A stretch of DNA of 64,000 bases from Metallyticus violacea. Taxonomy: Eukaryota > Arthropoda > Insecta > Mantodea > Metallyticidae. The stretch's first letter is position 1; each line of letters starts with the position of its first letter. The notes under the pieces were generated by a model, which worked only from the letters and a program-made list of their open reading frames with translations, did not search any database and had not been told where the DNA came from. The stretch lies in contig CM060834.1 of NCBI GenBank assembly GCA_030762175.1, forward strand, positions 68,615,501-68,679,500, given 5' to 3'. A program made the position numbers and the translations under genes. Shown piece by piece: positions 23,201 through 38,200 of the stretch.

Positions 23201-26200
23201 CAATGGAAATAGAGAACAAGGTTCTTCCTTTCCTGGATATAAATAACATACTGCAATTTGGCATATTCAGGAAGGATACCCACATGGATAATTACATAAA
23301 AGCCACAGCCACAATCCAAAACAACATAAACTAGCTATATAAAATAACCTCACATTCAGATTAACAAACCTACCACTAAGCGAGACAGAATACAAATTGG
23401 AGTACCAAAAAATCATGAATATAGCACAGAAAAATGGCTACACAACAGATCTGATCAAGGAAAATGTAGAAAAATTCAAAAAACAAATGAAAGAAATCAC
23501 CACACTGAAAAGTTACAAAGGAGAGCAAATATATAAAATCTCTTCAAAAATCCCCATAGAATTATCGGTGTGGGAAAATATATTCAACAAAAACAAAGAA
23601 AATTTAGTTAATTTTGATCTTCCAAACAGCAACCTCATCAAAAAGCTTATAAAATCCAAAGAGCGACAGCTTAATACCACACTGGAAAGCTGACAGTGAA
23701 ACCGTGCTGACGATGAAGGAAATTTGCCTTTGAAACATGTCAAAGTGGAGTAAAACTAGTGAAATTTGAGCGACTTCCTCATAAATAATTTGTTATATTA
23801 AAATGTAAATTGGAACTTGCACAGTGAAGCTAATCATATAATTGATATCACTGTATAATTCAGTTGAACTACACACTCTTAATGCTTCACTTACTTACCG
23901 AGTTGAACTTTAGCATGGCTGAAGATGAGAACTAAATGTTCTGGAAACCAGTTCCATACATTGTAAGTGAAGCATTAAGAGTGTGTAGTTCAACTGAATT
24001 ACACAATATCAATTTGTTACATGATGCTATATAAATCCCAAACTATTCAAATTTACAGTATACATTACCCACTGACATATGAATGATTACTTATAACTGT
24101 TGCACCAAAGTAAGAATTATAGGATTTCAAATCTTTTGAATGTGCACTCTTATTGACCTCTTAAATTATTCCAATGTGCTCCAAGAATAAACATCACTAT
24201 TTTCAAGAATGTTATACTTTCTAACATTGTATTTGATCGGAAATGCCATGCTTACCTTCACCAATTTATCCCATCCTGCAGAAACAATAATTGGATTTGA
24301 ATGATTAGGAGAAAATCTCACACAGGATACCCAATCACTATGTCCATCATCCTGCAAAAGATTAATTTTTAATGTATTATGTGATACACACCTACATAAC
24401 ACATTTAAAATTTCTCATGCTGCACTCCAGCTTACCTGGATAGTGTATTTGCACTCAGCAAGTGTGTTCCATAACTTGATAGTTTTATCTCTGCTTCCAG
24501 ATACTATCTGACGATTATCCACAGAGAATGCAACACTGAGTACATCCTAGAAATTATCACAAAAAATGCATATAAAATTTAGTAGTACAAATGCATTTTA
24601 ACAAACCTTTTAAAATATTAGATGGTCATAATATAAAAAAATATATATTATTAATGGAGTGAACACAAATGGTGTTATTACTCTTCCTTTTTATCGAAAA
24701 AGGGTGGCCCACAGTCACCAGTGCAGCAGATAAAACTGAAAGGTCTTGCCACAGTTTTCAATATGCATTCTCAAGTAAGCGTATTGGGATAACTTCATGA
24801 TTTTTATTTTGAAAACCGATTATTCATCAATGCAACCTTAACTTTTTTCTTTTAATAGCTAAATATCCCCAGAATTGCTGTCAATGTTTCTACTATACCT
24901 GCATTTATGATCCAAATGAACAACCCTTAGCTTGTATATATAAGGTCCTTAAAGCACAGACTTGTGAGCGGGAGGTCTGGCGTTCGAATCCCGCCAAGAC
25001 CATCCTCACTGAATTTTTTTCCAGTCCTCATAAATGGCAAATGCCGGGGAGATACGTTAAACCTGGAATGATTCCTTCCTTAAAAATAAATCCTTTCCCA
25101 ATATATCATTTCATGTATCACAAGTATCCACCGCCTGTGGTGCCTTTGTAGCAAAAATGGGCATTAAACACTATTTATTCATTCTTTAGCTTATACCTAA
25201 GGTTTATACTACGGTACAAAAACAGATCACCCACCAACTGCACAGGATTCCCAACCTCCATTACTTTCATTATAGTATATGCACTATATTATACAATATG
25301 AGCTATTAGGCCTGGTTATTTAAATATATTTTCTTTGTTGCTTATAATGATGCAGTACATTTTCCCCATTAACTTGTCAATCTGCTCAATGGACTATTAG
25401 CAGAACTCCTGCTTCCACTTTCATTATTCACGATCACCCCTTCTGTGCAGATGGAACAGTGGATGAACTAAGTTATGATGAAAGGGAATGAAAAGTTCTC
25501 AGCAACTTTGAATTTTTATATACCATACATCAAGAATGTTGTTACAAACAAGCAATTCAATTGAAGGTTTCAACTACCAAATTAAAGTTGTTATAAGTGT
25601 GTAATGCCTTTTATTACTATTGGGGCATTGCAAACAATTATTAAAACATGTTTCCAAAATACCATGAATTGCTATACCTTAATGCAAAAATAATGTATAT
25701 TGCTGTCTCATATTCCACAAAGGTCCTATATCAATTTAGTTTAAACCCCTAATACTTAGGTAATTTAAGGGTACATAAAAAAACAAGAACAGAATTATAT
25801 TATGCATTGACTCCAAATCTTAAGTTTTAAAAGTATCGGGTCTTTTGTTTGTTTATCCCTGCATAAAGAGGGTCCAAAGTTGCCAGATTACAGCTGTACA
25901 CTATGACAGTTAAGGATGTGCAATGCCAAGAATAAGGCCATGTAGTGTGTGTTTAGGTTCAGATTCGTGAATTACTGTATTACTCAATTTCATTTATCTG
26001 TTTGCCATGGCTTAAATATTTAATACAGAACAATATAAGAGGGTTGGAACTTAAATAGTGGCAACTATTTATTTACAACTGATACAAAAAAGTTACATAT
26101 TAGCAACCTTTACTGTCCTTCAATGTAGTCACCAGCATGTGTATAACCCGTTGCCAGCGATGTGTAAGTCATAGTATACCTTTAGCAGAACCTGTTCTCT

Positions 26201-29200
26201 TGATAGTGCAGATGGAGTGGTCTACTGCCTGTCAAATCTCTGGAACACTTCTGAAGCGAATGTCACGAAGTGTTTCCTTCATCTTCGGAATCAAATCAAA
26301 GTCACAAGGACTTAAGTCCGGGGAGTATGGTGGATGGTACAGTACTTCCCAGCCCCATTGACCGAACAAATCAGTCACAGCTTGTGCTGTATGCGCCCAA
26401 GCATTGTCGTGCAAAATGATGGGTGGATTCTGCAGAAAGTGTTGCCACTTCTTTCTCAAAGCTGGTCGCAGGTGGTGCTCCAAAAATGAACGGTAATACT
26501 CAGCATTGACGGTCTGCCGTGGAGGAATGTAATGTGTTAGGATAACACCATCACAGTCGTACACGAGAATCACCATAACTTTCACCGTATTGGGGCTCTG
26601 ACGAACTTTACTTTCGTGGTGACCCATACTGACGCCATTCGTTCGATTGGAGTTTCAGTTTTGGCTCATACAATTTGGACCATGTCTCATCCAGGGTTAT
26701 GATACGGCGTAAGAAAGCCTCTCCTTCGTGCTCATAGCGCTTCAAGTGCGTCTTAGTAGCGTCGTAACGCAACCATTTCTCTATTTCCGTCAAATCATGC
26801 GGAACCCATCGTGATGCAATTTTTCGCATGCCCAGGTATTCCTTCAGGATGTGAAGCACAGTCGTATGCGCTAATCCGGTTTCTTGGGCGAACTCTCGAA
26901 TCGTCTGGCGTCGATCACTGTCCAGTAACGCGGCAAGAGCATGCACTTCTTCACCGACGCTCGTAGGATGACCTGCCCGATGAATGTCTGCCAGTTTTCC
27001 GAGCATCTTTGAAGGCTTTTACCCACGTTTCACTGTCCTGTAAGGAAATGCAGATTCCCTGCAAGCCTCTTGAAGACCTTTATGATATTGTCGTGCTATA
27101 CGGCCTCTGGCACATTTAATCTTGACTGTTTCGAAAACATAGTGACAACAGTACGTTAGACCGCTAGCTCACAAGTGACTTTCTCTCGATGGTGCGTACG
27201 CAGGTGATATGGGAAGGGAGAGTCCATTTGCTCTGAGAAAAGATAGGTATGTAAACAACGTGTGCTATCAGCGACAATATTAGATTCCGTTGCATAGCGT
27301 CCCTCAGCAGTGTTTCCACTATTTAAGTTCCAACCCTCGTGAATGAATTAGTGCAGTGCAGAATTTCAAGAACGTTATCAGGGGTTCATCTACTTGACAA
27401 TAAAATAAGACACTGGCATGTGATCAAACTGTCCACATCACACATATGCAGAATTCTGAAACAAGCAATTTCCGCATACTGCCCACACCATAAGAGCACC
27501 ACATGGCTGATATACATACAGTACAGGAACTGGATGAAATAGAAGGTTAGGGCTTTCTACGAATGGGCACGTTGTAATAATAGTACAGAAATCCTTTTGC
27601 AGTTTATTCAGGTTATGTTCTGGGAAGTGATGTTGCAGATTTGGCAATGGTCAGCAGTTTCATGATGGGTGTGAGAGTGGTAAATAAGTCAGATGAAAGT
27701 TAAGCATATAAATGCCATGATTTTTGCCAAACAGCACTGCACCAGGGTGATATTAAGCTCTTATATTACTACAGATGGTTATTTTCTATTGGGAAATTTT
27801 CCTTCTTGCATATGGTACAACTGGCTGATGTAAAGTTCTTGCTCCTCTTTTTTTCAAATGGGCTTTTAATCTATCAAACTATCATGTTAATAATCAGTCC
27901 AAATAAGACAACATATTGTCATTTTGGCCCACAATTAAACCCCCCATATACTTTTCGAGGGGAGGGGGGAAAAGGGAAAATGTAAATTACTGGAAATAAT
28001 TTTTGCATATACACATTTAATTTTTTTATTAATACTAACCTGCAATTTGTAATTGGACAACTGCTGGCCAGGGAACCAGAGGGGAGGTCTGTATAAGCTT
28101 AACTTTAGGAATGTGTTGTGTGTTATGTAACAGTGAAAGTACACATTAGACAGCATAATACATTGTAATAATTACATTAATATGGATCAATTCAGGTATT
28201 CTATTCCCCAATGAGTATTTATTCACAATTTGTACATGCATACAGAATGAGCTCATGATAAATTAATATTGTTTCAAGAGAGATTCCCCGATATTCAACT
28301 TCCCAAGTCATAGTTTGATTCACAGATTGGTAAATAAATTTAATGAAATGGGAAGTATTTGTGATAAAAAGTGTACATTCACATACAGTACTCACAGAAG
28401 AAATGTTAGATAACATTGTACATGCTCTGGAACATTCCCCTAAAAATCACCTTAAGTCTTTTTGAGCAAATGGGAATTTCCTATTACTCTAACAGCTACA
28501 AAGCTACTGAAGTTAAAAAACTATAAATTTACTGTAGTGCAAAAACTTAAACTGTGTGACCATGCATCCAGGAATAAATTGTGAATTAGATTTTGAATAG
28601 TGTGCACAACAGAGAAATTGATCATAATCTAATTTTCTGTAAAGATGATTTCTTGATTCCACGCACAAAGAAAATTACATAAAAAATAATAGTTATATCC
28701 CCTTTCCACATAAATATGCAGTGTTTTACAGCTCTCGGCACACAGAATAATTAATATCCCACTTACAGAAACAGGGCACAAAATGGAATACCAACAGATA
28801 ATTAAGACAGCAATAACTAATGGTTTCAACAGACAGTGATAAAAGTTATCAATAAATTTAAAACCCAAACATTGATAATAGAAGTTTCCACACTGAAGAT
28901 AAAGAAAAGATACAAATTCAAAAGTTTCACTTACCATCCAAATTACCACAACAAATTTAAGAAGATATTCAAAGAACAAATATGTCAAGACAAAGTTGCA
29001 TAGTTAAAGACACCATACCAACAGAACAGAAATCAGGAATTTATTAAATCAAATGTGGAGATTGTGATCAGCAACACATCAGAAAAATGAAATGAAATTT
29101 GTAAGTTCAGAGAAAAGAACATTTTAGGAATATTCATTTTAAGCAGGTTGATAAATCAGTAACAGTAGCTCACTTTTGGACCAAAAATCATTAAATTAAA

Positions 29201-32200
29201 CCAGAGGCTAAGCTTATGAAACAACTTCACAAACCAACAGGAAAAGATTTTCATCTTAAAAAATATGAAAAACTTGATGAATTTTGATTTTCCTCCTATG
29301 AATGAACCCAAATTCCTACTAGAACCATCAGACACAGTCACAGGAGCATTCTAGTTTCCAGCCATCATTTAGAGTACGCGTTGGTCAACAGCTGATGGGG
29401 GCGATTGCTCTCAAAACATGTGCTAGTGTTATGTTAGTGGAGTTCATGTGAATATGTTGAATACATTAATGTTTTCCTTGTTACATGCTTCTGTAACAGC
29501 TAAATAACTATAGTTTTGTGTTGGAAAGAGAAGAGTCATGATGTAAGCACCCCAAAAAAGTTGATCTTCTTAGACACTATAGTAATATCATAGATAAAGG
29601 TGTTAGCCTTAAAACACAATTGAGCACTACCCTTAGTAAAAAATATAAAAGGAAAGCTGGAGAAAAAATAAAATAGAAGCCTGAAACTCAATGCTTGAAC
29701 AAAATTACTTAGCAAGTGAGCAAAGGCATGTGTCCAATTTCTAAATTTCATTCAAATTTGTTGCCCACAAAATCTTTATTTCATCAACCAATCATTGCAT
29801 AAATAAACCATTTTGTTATGCCTTAACAATCTTCAAGTTTCAACTTACATTCACATAGGAATTTTAGTTATAAATGCCTATTGCACTTGATGTTACCATA
29901 TTATGTAATCAATACATTTAGACTTTATGTTCCATTGCATCTCTAATTGTTCCCCTTCTCTAAAAGGTTTCCCAGTATCAACATGAATGTTATACACACT
30001 AAGATGAATCGCACAACATAATTTGCAGGATTACCATACTCTAAGAATTAATGCGACATCTTTATCAGCATGATCTGGCCACATGAGTCAAAATTTGCAT
30101 CATAGCCCAACTTAATATACTTACTAATTGCAAGTGTCTTCTCTTCTCTTTTTATAAAAAAAAATTCATAAAAAAAAAGCTTCCATAATGAAATGTGATT
30201 CAAGATAAAAACAGCCTGTCACACCTTGGTATGGTCTTCAAACCTCCTTGTGGTTCTTCCAGCAGCCAAGTCCCAAAGCCTTAGTGTTTTATCCCAGGAC
30301 CCAGAAAGAGCATAATTGCCATCAGATGAGAGAACCACATCACTGACGAAATGGGAGTGACCATACAGACGTTTCTGAGGCACACCATAATTTGTTTCTT
30401 CCCTTGTTAGTTTCCATACAATCAAAGTTCTATCTGAAATAAAATTTTAAATTTCTAAGTATTAAAATTTTTTCAAAGCACATAATTTTAATATAGGATC
30501 ATTCCAATAAATATGGCTGCTGTATGCTTTTTTAAGGAAAGTTGCTTTAAATGTTTCCAATTGCTCAAGATGTTTCACTTTAAAATGTTTCTATCGTTTC
30601 TAGTCTATAAGTTGCATTGGGGGTGACTTATAGCAGAAAGAATCTTCAAGCAGTAGTGATAAATTATTCCAATGATAAGTCTAGAATGGAGTATGTGTTT
30701 AGTTTAGATGAGAGTTCACCAGGGCCATGTTTCTACAAAAGAAATCTGGACTGTGGGGCGTAAGTGGGATTATATAGTAAAGCTTCATTCAGAGCAGGAG
30801 AATGAGGGCTTAAAGTTACCTTATTCTATCTCCAGACTGCACATTAACTCTTATAACAAAACATGAAAATACAAAGTACGAGTGTAGCAGAAACCTTTGA
30901 GCAATAGAATTTTACTAATAACTATTATGGATCTGTAAAGTATTACACCATACTTTCGTGGAACAGGGCAAGGCTCTTCTTTCCAACATGTCACGCAAGA
31001 ATTACAGGGAATTTTTCTAACTCCGAAGGAGACAGTGCGCATGCTCACGATGTCTGCAGTAGACGGATTGAAAGACAGAGTTTTGTAATGCAGTCAACTT
31101 TGCAGGAACACCCCAGACATCTATGTAACAGCATCTGAAAGCAATTAAGAGACTGGCCGTTTTGAAAACGCCAAATTCCTTTGTCACCTTTATTTCTTCA
31201 CCAAGTATAAATGTTGTCCTGCAATTTATTCTTCTGACCAAAGCAATGCCAGAAAGTCAATAAGCACAGTATTACTAATACCCATTAGGACCGTTTATTA
31301 GTAAAGTGGATCTAACACTAATGTATATAGATGAAGATACCTACTTACAAGTTTGATGCCTGCTGAGGGCAGCAATGCTTTATTCTTTCCAACATGTGAT
31401 TCTTGCCAAAAGTTTCTCCCAAAAGACACACACTATATATATAATTATTTTATTTACTGTTTCTTGGTGAAGTAAGTCTTACTAAACAATGCAGACAACA
31501 GTAGTTTATTATTAACAGACCTAAATCCAATTTCATCTAAACTTCACTCATCACTTAAACTAGTACACACTCCTGCCGAAGGTATTGCAGACCCTCATTA
31601 AACAAAAACTGTAAGCAGACCTCTTAATCCAGACACAATGTTTAAGCCACTTTATTAATTAAACAATCCATACTGGTGTTAACGTGTACTTACTGACTTT
31701 GCTCAGATGAATAAACTGAAGGGCACTAACATTTTAACTTGGTCAAGAAACAAAGTAATACAGGCTGGCACTTTCAAAACACCCTGCCCCTTAATGTTTT
31801 CAGATACTGTTGTAAACATGTTGCGCAGATGGCTGGAGTGTTACTGCAACTTGGCAACACTTGTTGCCTATGTCGACTGCATTACAAAATAGAAGCAGGA
31901 TAAGCTGTTCTTTTAGTAAGAAGCATTAAATGCCTTTTTAATTTAATTACATGTTGTATGATTTTACTGTGCTTTGCAAATGTTCTGATACTTCCAAACA
32001 TTTTATTAAACGTTTTATGCACAGCGATTTTACTTGTCACAGATAACCAATAATAAATTTGAGGTTAAGTTACATTATTAAATCTCAAAATACAGAACCC
32101 CTATATTACCTCAAGACCTGGTGTATTTTAAATTTATATATTCCAAATAACATAAAATTATCAAAGTTAAGAGTAATGCTTAAATGCAGCAAATTACATA

Positions 32201-35200
32201 AAATGCATTAGTAATTGTATTGTTGAAGATGTCCAGAAACAGCAGATCTTTTAACATGGTATATTTATTGCTTTAAAGCAAAGAAAATGCACATTTATAC
32301 CTTTGCTCAAAATAGCGCTAGGAAATGGTATGTATATAGTTACATTAGTGTGTTCTATTGCAAGAAATAAATTGAACATTAATGGGAAAATGTAAATAAA
32401 TTTGTGTTGAAATGATGCATTATGATTATCAAGAAGTCTTTAATTAACACCAATTACCAAATTAACTTACATTTTATGATAACTTTTAAATGCTGATTTT
32501 CAAATGTGTGATCATGCAGATAGTGAAAATAACATTCAGATTTACCAAAACTGGAATCTTTGCAATCTAAATATCCCTTTTAATTTCAGCTCCCATTTCT
32601 ACTTTGACCCTTAATATCAAATGTATTTTAAATTAATAAACATATTTTTGCTTATCAATTTTCAAATGATTGAATAGTGAAAGAAGTGCATAGCAGCCTT
32701 ATTTTATCCTTGGTGTAGAGCTCTATGGTTGTTTGCAGTATCCGAAATGAGTTATATATTCTGAATAATGAATATGCAATGATTGTATGTGCTTTCGTAG
32801 TTTTCCTTGAGTTGGGAATATAATATATACCTGGATTACCCTTTCCCAAGAATTGTGCTTAAGCATATAAAAAATATTTCAATATACTCGTCTTCTATAT
32901 TATTACAGTATAATATAGTACAACAATAAATATAAACATATTAAATGTTGTATACATGTCCCTATTTACTGAATTTGATTTATCATGATATGAAATGCAG
33001 AGAAAATAAAAATCCAAATTAACTGAAATTATCTTTTAGTGTTTTTGCATATGATTACATAGAATTTGTGGGCAAAAACTGAATAGGAACTATGTTTATT
33101 TACACTTGACATAAAAAGGTTAGTCTACATCCTGTGTTAAGTATGCTGAAATGCTTATAATTCTAAATATCATTACCCTAGCAGAAATACACTATAACTA
33201 TTAACCCCTCATATGGCTCCTGAATTAAATTTTACAGCCAGTAAAAAAATATTCATGCTGTAACAAAGAAAAAGTAATGATTATAGTATAGAAACTAAAT
33301 CTGGAAAATCAAGGATGCTTCTTTTCCAAAAACTTGCACATTCTGCCAAATACCTATCCATACAAGTTTTTGCCAGTAAACTTCCTTTCATGTAATAGAA
33401 AGCTTTGCAATTAATAAATTAGTAGATAAAATAAACATCTGTCAATGATTTCCATATTATTATACAAGCCTTAAGACATATTATCTTATCAAAATGCGCT
33501 ACCTAATGTGGCAATAAAATATTCAATATGTGTATGTATGCATGTAGACATACAGGAACATTATATAATCTGCAGAAATTTAAAACGACCGTAATCTTTC
33601 ACATTTTTAGTTCTGCAAGTGAATTCTTGGCATTTTATACTGCTGTGTGAACATTATTGTATGTTTCTCATTTACAAAAGTACCAATCTTTGAAAGTATT
33701 AAGTATTAAGCAAAATTCAAAATAATTATAAAAGTTTTGGCCCTAGCCCCTTTTCCTATAGACTACTATAATCATTTGAAAATAAATGCAAGTTACTGAA
33801 AAGGCACTCATTCTAAATCTCTCTCTCTCTCTCTCACCACTTTTGAAAGTATTGGATAATTGTAATATTTTACAACAGCAGGGGAGCTGCAGTCCTTTAC
33901 CCTTCTTCAGTTGCTCCCTGTACGCCACTTTATGAAATTGAATTATAACTAATGGTATATGATAGTTAATTATCCTTTTATAATTAGACAACTTTATTGA
34001 CAGAAACTTTTGCATATTTCCGTCAAATTCATCCCTTAAGGAAGATGCACTTTTCTGGTTTTTATGAAATTTCTTTACTGCAAATTGACTTTGTGATTGT
34101 TGCTCTGAATTGAATGCTTTTGTAGCTAATGCTGTATTTTTTGTGCTTCTGTAACAGTCGGGTTAGAATATCGCTGATATTTAAGTACACAGTGTTAACC
34201 TGGTTTTTATGAAATTTCTTTACTGCAAATTGACTTTGTGATTGTTGCTCTGAATTGAATGCTTTTGTAGCTAATGCTGTATTTTTTGTGCTTCTGTAAC
34301 AGTAGAGTTAGAATATCGCTGATATTTAAGTACACAGTGTTAATAATCTTGAATCTTATGGCAATTCACTTATTTGAAACTTCTAATATGGAGGGCACAG
34401 AAGCATTTAACTTCTATTTTAACATGGTTTAACATACTTTAATTGTCAAATGTGCTATGCGTATGGACTCACTCCCAGTATATATTTTGCTCCATTTAAC
34501 TGTTTGGTTATTTCTTCAAATGGTTTCATTATTGTGCACTTCAACACAGGTTTACCATTCCTCCTCTGATAGTTTAAGAAATTTATTAGTGCTCAATGCT
34601 ATTGTTACTCTTAGCATGTCCTTCAGTTCTACAAAATGACTGGACTGTAGAATGTACAGTTCCACATCTTGCATAAGCTTTTTAGGAATATGCTTTTTAT
34701 TCTAAGGCCCCATTAACGATGAAAATTAAATGTAACATAGAATTAAACATGAAAGCTAGATGCTACATATTGTAATGGAACCATTCACAATGAATCGCGT
34801 AAACATACAAATTAATGTACAATTAGACATAAACTTAGAAGCTTGTAAGGTCCAAAGTTTTTCGTCTACATCTGAACTTAAACTTAAGAAATCAGCCAAT
34901 CAGAACACAGCTGCTCTGTGGAGCTCTATGGTAGAATTTATTCATATACTGAGCACGAAAATCAAATGCAACTCTTTATGCTCACTGCTACATGTTTTGA
35001 GCGATGGCAGAGAGCTGAAGGTAGTGACTTCAACAGATATAGTTGTTAATAAGGCTTTCAAGCAAATAGTACCATGCACAGAATGCACTATAAATTGATG
35101 TTTATCTTTTTTTTTTGCAAACAAAGGAGATTTGCCACCATTACAGTGATTTACTCACCCCTATCAATTTATATTTAAGAAAAACCACTGGGTCCACCGG

Positions 35201-38200
35201 TTTCTAGTATTTATCCAAGGTTAGCCGTATGTTAGTGTGTGTATGAATTAACTACGAATTCGAATAAGAGCAGACAATCCCTAACAATCCCCTATCAATT
35301 TATACTTCAAAGTTACAGGGGACAAGGCCTAAATTACTTATGTTTAACAAAAAAAAAATAATGCATGCAACATTTACATTGTTACAAGTAGCCACACACA
35401 GTTTGGCTCTCTCCGCTGTCACTCAGGACTTGCAGCAGCTAGCAGCAAGAGTTACACTTGATATCTGCACTCAGTGTAAGGCCAAGTTATGGTAGAGAGA
35501 GGTAAAGATCAGTGGACTCTGCAAACGGAATGGCATCAATGGACAAAAGATGAATTGCATTATGAGAAAGCTATCCTTGCTCATATTACTCCAAGCAAAT
35601 TGGTTACTGCACTTTGCATAAGCATTAATGCTACCACTATCTGCTCAAATGCAGTCATTTTCAATCACCAGTTAGTTAATCTTCGCTTGTTCTTATTTTT
35701 GACTGGCTAATACATACATATGCATCTTTCATTTTGAATGCCTACATACTACAAAGTTAACATTTTAATCTTATTTACATTTAACTTTCATTGTGAATGG
35801 TGCCCAACAACCTTTGGTTGGCAGTTGTACCTTTTGATATGTGCAACAGTAGTTTTCACTTTTTCTTGAATGAATTTATCATTTTTAGTGCCTCTTGAAC
35901 AACTAAATGAGATAATCAAAATGCTTCCATTTGAGACCTTTTTAGAGTACTTTTTTAATGTTTGTAGTGTTTTCTATAACAACTTTAAGAATCTCAAATT
36001 TTCTATAATGCTTTTTTATGTCAGAAAAAAAGTTATTAGTTGTATGTGACCCATCCAATGGCGATTAGTCCAGCATTAAGGTATTAGTTCATAATTTTCA
36101 GAAAATGAACAGTAACAGCCAAATATAAATCACTGTTTTTTGAAGTCCAAGAATTTCTTGTAAGACAAATACCGCAATCAATAATTTTGGCTCAAGTGCA
36201 ATCATCAACGCAGGCTAAAAAGTAATGAGATAAAAACAATTAAATTCTCCCGTGCTGTTTTGCCGTGGTCCATGGTTTAAATTACTACCATAGCTTTCAC
36301 CAACTACTCCGGTTGGCATCTTCAGTGGACGAAGAGTAACACTTAACTGTTAACACGACGACAGTATTGATCCGTTTTAATGACAACACCAGCCGTGAAG
36401 GCCTAAGAGGTATTATAATGAGATAAAGTTTAACATACCTAAAAAACTCAATTTTCTAGTAACAACCATGGGAACAACATATTTGAGACAAAAGGCTAAA
36501 AACAGAATAATTTTATAGTTATAAAATTGTTGCTGCGGCATTATTTTTTGGTTTTGGCACCACTCTACTAGCCATTAAGCCTCCCACCTGCCTTTGCGCA
36601 CCATTACTTATATAGACACAGGCTTCCTGATGATTGCACCCCCACCAGGGTGGAAATAAGAATGGCCAACATAATATGTAATCGAGTGTCATTTTACCAA
36701 TTTTACAGCACGGGAAATTTGAAATAAAGCAAAAGGGAATCGTAGTTTGTGAATTTGTAATATCTTAAAATACACATTAACCTTAACGCTAACCTCAGGT
36801 AAATTCTAGAAATCCATGGACCATGGTTTCCAGAGACTCCTTATGGCCTGACAGCCTACTCTTGCCTCCTTTAAATTGGAATAGCAAAAATTGCGCAGGA
36901 AAGTGGTGACTTGCATGCTTTATATCTTTATTGCTTTGGAGGAAAATTTGGTAAATTGTTCAGTTTCTGTGACATAGCTGCTTGTACTGGATGCCAGTGA
37001 AGTGTAATTAAATATTCAAAGAAAATTTATATAAATTAGAGGGAAAAGGTGCTCTTTGATGCATATCTCTGGGCCATATACATATTCCAGTGCAATTTCT
37101 CACAGTCACAAAGACTTCCATCATTTCCTTGTTTATGCTGTAAAAGTTTATCCCGGTCATTCAGGTAATTACAAACGTTTCTTTATCATTTGCAGATGAA
37201 TCTTAATGATGGCAATACTGCTAAGAGGCATACCTAGGCAATCTAATGGCAGATATAATCATTAAGTTTTATGGCAGTGCCATCTAGCTGCAGAAATCAT
37301 AAGCTTTAGTTATATGTAAGAAAATGGCACATAAGAGTAGGAAAAATATTCACTTCTAAGCAAAAAAACAAAACATTGCATATTTTGGAGTATTTAAAAA
37401 GATGCAAATGAATGTGTTCTTGTGGTCAATATGTATCCATAACATTAAGGAAAGTGCATTAAATGCATTTGATAGCCTGTGGTGATCTTATTGCACTTAA
37501 GCCATAAATTTTTCTGCACATTTATTACACATTGCTTAAGAGTTGGGGGTAGAAAACTAGAGAATATTATTTAATTTAATGAACTCAAATCATTAATACT
37601 TCTTACATCCACAGTCCTCACAATGGAGAAACATTGAAAAACTAATACATTTCAGTTTGGTTGACTTTCTTTTTGCAGGAAACTTTAAATGTGCACTATT
37701 GAACTGTACTTAAGTTTATACTGCTGTTGTAGTTCTTCATTGCGACTTGTACCTGAATATATATTGAAGCCAAAGGTATATCTGGGTTATGATTATGAGA
37801 ACAGAAGAAATAAGAAATAGAGGATGAGTACATTCATTTTGTGATGGTACAAATACTGCGTGAAGGAGAATACTTTTTTTAATTAATTTATTTATTTATT
37901 GAGGAGGAAAGCTTCGGTTCTGTAGAATTCGCTTAGAAATTTAGTTAAGCTGAAGATATTGACTGCAGGATGTTTCCCTAACTTTTAAAGTTTGTTAAAT
38001 TGTCAGAAATTCTAAATTTAGAGATAGTACATGGGCTAATCTTTGAGAATAAGTAACTCCGCTCATTTGTTTTATGTTTACTTGAGTTAACACTAGGGTT
38101 TGCAGATCGCAAATGGACAATCACCAGTCAAAACACAACTTTTTTTCATTACATAGTGCAAGTGCATATATCCAGAACAATCAAGCATTACAACACACAC

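Noticed and set aside
28629..28988. 119-codon minus ORF rich in Phe/Tyr
   Set aside because: It is antisense to a Penelope-like remnant that aligns with 5829-6100 on the plus strand.
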